NCBI GenBank assembly: GCA_945862285.1 | Contig: CAMAYN010000007.1 | Span: forward strand, 1-44,786 | Reading direction: 5' to 3' | Source: Akkermansia muciniphila | Lineage (GTDB): Bacteria; Verrucomicrobiota; Verrucomicrobiia; Verrucomicrobiales; Akkermansiaceae | Length of the DNA stretch: 44,786 nt | Shown: one piece after another, positions 42,407 to 44,786 of the stretch | Position numbering within the stretch: the first letter of the stretch is position 1 | How the letters are laid out: each line of letters begins with the position of its first letter | The notes under the pieces: model-generated | The model's database searches: none | What the model was told of the DNA's origin: nothing | The model's input: the letters and a program-made list of their open reading frames with translations, nothing else | Made by a program: the position numbers and the translations under genes

Positions 42407-43498
42407 ATGGCTCGCAGAAAAAACAACAACGAACAAGGTGTGAGCATGGACTCACTCATGGACGCGCTGACTAACGTCGTCGCGGTGCTGATCGTGATTC
42501 TCATTCTCCTGCAATGCGATGTCCAAAACCAGGTGGAGAAACTTCTCAATGACCTAAAACCTGCATCCACAGAAGAAATCGCCGCGGCGCAAATGCAGAA
42601 ACAAAACCTCATTACTCAGATCAAAAGTAAAACCGACTTGTTAGGTGCGCCCGAACCCACACCCGAACAATTTGGCAAAATCGAAGCGGATCTGATGCTT
42701 TTGGAAAAATCGCTCAAAAAACATGATACTAGCCTCATGGAGTTGGCGAACTTACGCAAAAAAGTCGAAGAACAAAAAAGCCTCGTCGGAGTCGAACAGA
42801 AAAAGACCGACGCCATTCTTGTAGAAATCGCGCGCATCAAAGCCCTGCTTGATCAAACCCCGATCCCCAAAGCTCCTTCGCCCACTGTCGTGCGAATTCC
42901 CAATAGTCGCCCGATCCCAGAATCGGCAGAACTTTTCTATTGTTTCATCATCAACGACCAAGCTCATTTAGTCGATGCACCAGCGGCAAAAAAAATGATC
43001 ATGAAGGAAATGAAAGACCATGAACGAGACTTACTGCGCTCCATCAATAAAGTCCCCAAAAAGCCCGACGTGAAGATATTCGACCAAGAAAAAACTGTTA
43101 CCCACTTCGCCCAAAGCAATCTCAAAATTCGTAATTACAACATAACCGTGCCCTACAACAAGCCATGGCCTGTGCTATACATGCGAATTACTTTCGACCC
43201 AAAAAAAGGCGATGCCAGTCTCGCTGATATGGAGCAACCTAAAGGTCGATTTCACAACGTGTGCAATTATGTTCGTTCCGTGCCACGCAGCGTGATCATT
43301 TTTAAAGTCCACACCAATGGATTCGCCACCTATCTCAAAGCGCGTGAAATTGCCGACTCCCTGAATATTCCCTGCGGATGGGAAGTTGACAACAATCCCT
43401 ATTATCAAGAAAGGCTGGATTTTAAAGTCAATAACCTAGAACAACCCCCAAAACCAACCGGCCCGAGCAAACCTGGACTGACGCGTAAGCTCGATTGA
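42407..43498 (+). CDS. One-pass coiled-coil protein, ExbD/MotB-like with the membrane Asp
   Basis: The 363-residue protein has one N-terminal membrane helix, MDALTNVVAVLIVILILLQC, with D19 where ExbD and MotB have their proton-binding Asp. A coiled coil spans about 40-155. A Pro-rich linker (PIPKAPSPTV) leads to an outer domain with AELFYCFIINDQAHLVDAPA and VCNYVRSVPRSVIIFKVHTN. The C-terminus is basic and Pro-rich (PPKPTGPSKPGLTRKLD). It starts six bases after the previous gene. With the ExbB-like gene it would complete a proton-driven machine; the task of that machine is unknown to me. Confidence 0.72.
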   Translation: MARRKNNNEQGVSMDSLMDALTNVVAVLIVILILLQCDVQNQVEKLLNDLKPASTEEIAAAQMQKQNLITQIKSKTDLLGAPEPTPEQFGKIEADLMLLEKSLKKHDTSLMELANLRKKVEEQKSLVGVEQKKTDAILVEIARIKALLDQTPIPKAPSPTVVRIPNSRPIPESAELFYCFIINDQAHLVDAPAAKKMIMKEMKDHERDLLRSINKVPKKPDVKIFDQEKTVTHFAQSNLKIRNYNITVPYNKPWPVLYMRITFDPKKGDASLADMEQPKGRFHNVCNYVRSVPRSVIIFKVHTNGFATYLKAREIADSLNIPCGWEVDNNPYYQERLDFKVNNLEQPPKPTGPSKPGLTRKLD

Positions 43499-43530
43499 TC
43501 ATTCATCCTTGTAGGAAAAAAGGGGGATTA

Positions 43531-43848
43531 TTACGAATATTTCAAATCCAGCGAAGGATCTAACTCGAAGCGTTGCGGAAAGGAAACCGACGTGTGATTT
43601 TTGATCACAGATTCGAGGAATTTGAGATAGATGGGGTCTTCCAGCACAATGTGTAATTTTTTAAGAGAATCCACTTCGATGGAGACGAAAAAACTCCACT
43701 GAGAAGCTGAATCAAGGCTTCTTCCCGACTTTACAGAGAAAATTTCAGGGATTTTCAGTAACAAACTTCGCGCCGTGCGAGCCATTTCTTGGCGCTTTGG
43801 GTCATCTACATGGGGCTGCGTCTCGTAAAAAACGACGTAGTGAATCAT
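43531..43848 (-). CDS. Dabb-like small protein
   Basis: The 105-residue protein starts MIHYVVFYETQPHVDDPKRQ and continues EMARTARSLLLKIPEIFSV, with SQWSFFVSIEVDS and LKFLESVIKNHT. The alternation of strands and helices, size, and I/V-rich first strand fit the stress-responsive alpha/beta barrel (Dabb) dimer family, whose roles are varied. It begins four bases after the nuoA stop on the same strand, so it is probably co-transcribed with nuoA. It is convergent with the preceding stator-like operon. Confidence 0.6.
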   Translation of the reverse strand: MIHYVVFYETQPHVDDPKRQEMARTARSLLLKIPEIFSVKSGRSLDSASQWSFFVSIEVDSLKKLHIVLEDPIYLKFLESVIKNHTSVSFPQRFELDPSLDLKYS

Positions 43849-43852
43849 ATTA

Positions 43853-44221
43853 TCATTTCCAATTCAATGCCCCTTTTTTCAGAGCATAGACATAAGCGAG
43901 TGCAAGGATGCCTGCGAAGCCCGCAATGCTGAGCAATGGCGTAACCGAAACCTGCGCCATATCACGGAATTGCACGGCCCACGGATACATGAAAACGACT
44001 TCGATGTCAAAAATGACAAACAACATAGCGATCAAGTAAAACTTGACGGAAAATCGAGGTGCACCATCGCCAATCGGCAGCATACCACACTCATAAGCGC
44101 TATCTTTAGTCGCGTTTGTGCGACCCGACTTCCCCAGTAAAACGCTTAAACTCAAGACGACAACCGCAAATCCGAGCGCAATGATCATTTGAAGTAATAC
44201 GGGAAGATAATCTGAAAGCAT
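43853..44221 (-). CDS. nuoA: NADH-quinone oxidoreductase subunit A
   Basis: This approximately 122-residue membrane protein has three helices and the NuoA signature: SAYECGMLPIGDGAPRFSVK, then FYLIAMLFVIFDIEVVFMYP. NuoA belongs to the membrane arm of complex I, near the quinone site, and the FDIE segment is conserved. The ATG at 44221 (MLSDYLPVLL) is preferred over the upstream start at 44248. In most bacteria nuoB follows; here a Dabb-like gene follows instead, so the rest of complex I must be encoded elsewhere. Confidence 0.93.
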   Translation of the reverse strand: MLSDYLPVLLQMIIALGFAVVVLSLSVLLGKSGRTNATKDSAYECGMLPIGDGAPRFSVKFYLIAMLFVIFDIEVVFMYPWAVQFRDMAQVSVTPLLSIAGFAGILALAYVYALKKGALNWK

Positions 44222-44617
44222 GGCGAAGAAATCTGTTCTATGAGTCAATCCCTGTCAAGCGACGATTTTTTCCTATTACGTTACTTCGTTAAACGCACAG
44301 ACGATCAATTTGATGTCGCTTTTTGTTTTCATGTTCTCTTCTTATATTCCGAACATTTTTCTGAGGCATTTCATGTCAAATCTGTGCTTGAGATGTGTCG
44401 AATCGCCCACGATATACGGATCTTTCCTATTCTTGAGTTAGATCAGTCGAGCTAACGACACCTGAATACCGTCTGCAACGCGGTTCGGGAAGTAGGATAC
44501 CATCCTGAAATAATTCCTGTGGACTACGAACTGCAAAAGGGTAGCAATACGATGTTGAGAATAACAAATTGCGAACAGACCCATCCACCTAACTCCCATG
44601 CCTTCGGCACTTCTGCC
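44222..44617. other. Intergenic stretch upstream of nuoA
   Basis: No convincing gene is seen. A plus-strand frame of 71 codons at 44240 has no family similarity or ribosome-binding site. A short inverted repeat (GTTAG and CTAAC near 44439-44455) is weak. The stretch should contain the nuoA promoter on the minus strand, but I cannot fix its boxes. Confidence 0.4.
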
Positions 44618-44621
44618 ACGG

Positions 44622-44653
44622 CAAAAAAAACGGCGCAACGAGACGCTGCGCCG
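44622..44653 (-). terminator. Intrinsic terminator of the right-end gene
   Basis: On the minus strand the stem CGGCGCA / TGCGCCG (44631-44637 and 44647-44653) encloses a nine-base loop and is followed by an eight-T run (44623-44630 on the plus strand as A's). It lies 24 bases past the stop of the partial gene. This is a textbook Rho-independent terminator. Confidence 0.9.
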
Positions 44654-44677
44654 TGAGAGGATCAGGAACCAGGCCGA

Positions 44678-44786
44678 TTACTCCGCAGCAGGAGTCACAG
44701 CAGGTTCTTTTTCGCCAGACTGACCGGCAGGGTAAAGGCGCGATTGATCAAATAAAATCGGCCCCATCCGCGTATCACCCGTAAAC
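44678..44786 (-). CDS. C-terminal end of a gene running off the window
   Basis: Thirty-five codons end in TAA at 44678-44680. The readable protein is FTGDTRMGPILFDQSRLYPA, then GQSGEKEPAVTPAAE. I do not recognise the family; the low-complexity Glu/Pro/Ala ending resembles a flexible tail. The frame is supported by the stop followed closely by the strong terminator at 44622-44653. Only the neighbouring sequence can identify the gene. Confidence 0.7.
   Translation of the reverse strand, partial: FTGDTRMGPILFDQSRLYPAGQSGEKEPAVTPAAE

Noticed and set aside
40244-43498. Zorya antiphage system
   Set aside because: The ExbB-like gene has partners with no MotB-type peptidoglycan-binding OmpA domain that I can see, and no ZorC, ZorD or ZorE helicase or nuclease gene follows.
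44240-44455. Plus-strand open frame of 71 codons upstream of nuoA
   Set aside because: It has no ribosome-binding site or domain, and it overlaps the likely nuoA promoter.

Overview
The window looks like a chromosomal segment of a Gram-negative, Verrucomicrobia-like bacterium. This is inference from gene content: a DUF5069 protein, secreted sulfatases with a large sialate O-acetylesterase-like protein and a secreted FAD oxidoreductase, many lipoproteins and signal peptides, an outer-membrane efflux component, and a zinc-ribbon ExbB-like channel protein with two ExbD-like partners. I see no tRNA, rRNA, CRISPR array or intact insertion sequence.

Positions 1-8150 are an accessory region. It opens with a 1533-residue SIR2-STAND protein of the antiphage-defence type, visibly more A+T-rich than the rest. 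After it comes a graveyard of small modules: a RelE/HigB-like toxin with two tandem stop codons and its frameshifted Xre antitoxin; an intact antitoxin/PIN-toxin pair; an intact ParD antitoxin with a frameshifted ParE toxin; the N-terminal stub of a DUF5131 (phage Gp37/Gp68-like) gene whose start codon appears to be ATT; a glycosyltransferase C-terminal remnant; and three diverged fragments that seem to come from one unidentified coding sequence. Long genes elsewhere in the window are intact, so the damage looks biological rather than technical.

Positions 8203-26149 are mostly core genome. The minus-strand cell-shape cluster mreB-mreC-mreD-mrdA is followed by an RNase E/G gene instead of rodA. 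Next come a nucleoside:H+ symporter-like permease, a lipoprotein, a LON-domain protein, DUF5069, serA, and a tight operon of a site-2 protease (rseP), a PhoD-like phosphatase and a C39-like lipoprotein. purT is divergent from rseP and may be read from a leaderless transcript.

Positions 26253-40084 hold a phosphotransferase, a large secreted S9 peptidase, an orphan TolC-like lipoprotein, an MBL-fold hydrolase, and then a plus-strand block: sialate O-acetylesterase-like protein with an internal duplication, two sulfatases and an FAD oxidoreductase. The block suggests breakdown of sulfated, acetylated glycans outside the cytoplasm.

Positions 40244-43498 form a three-gene operon resembling a proton-driven stator: a zinc-ribbon-fused ExbB/TolQ-like protein and two one-pass coiled-coil proteins, of which only the second has the ExbD/MotB-type Asp. 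This is my main candidate for an undescribed system. The right end has a Dabb-like protein, nuoA, a strong terminator, and the C-terminus of a gene running off the edge.
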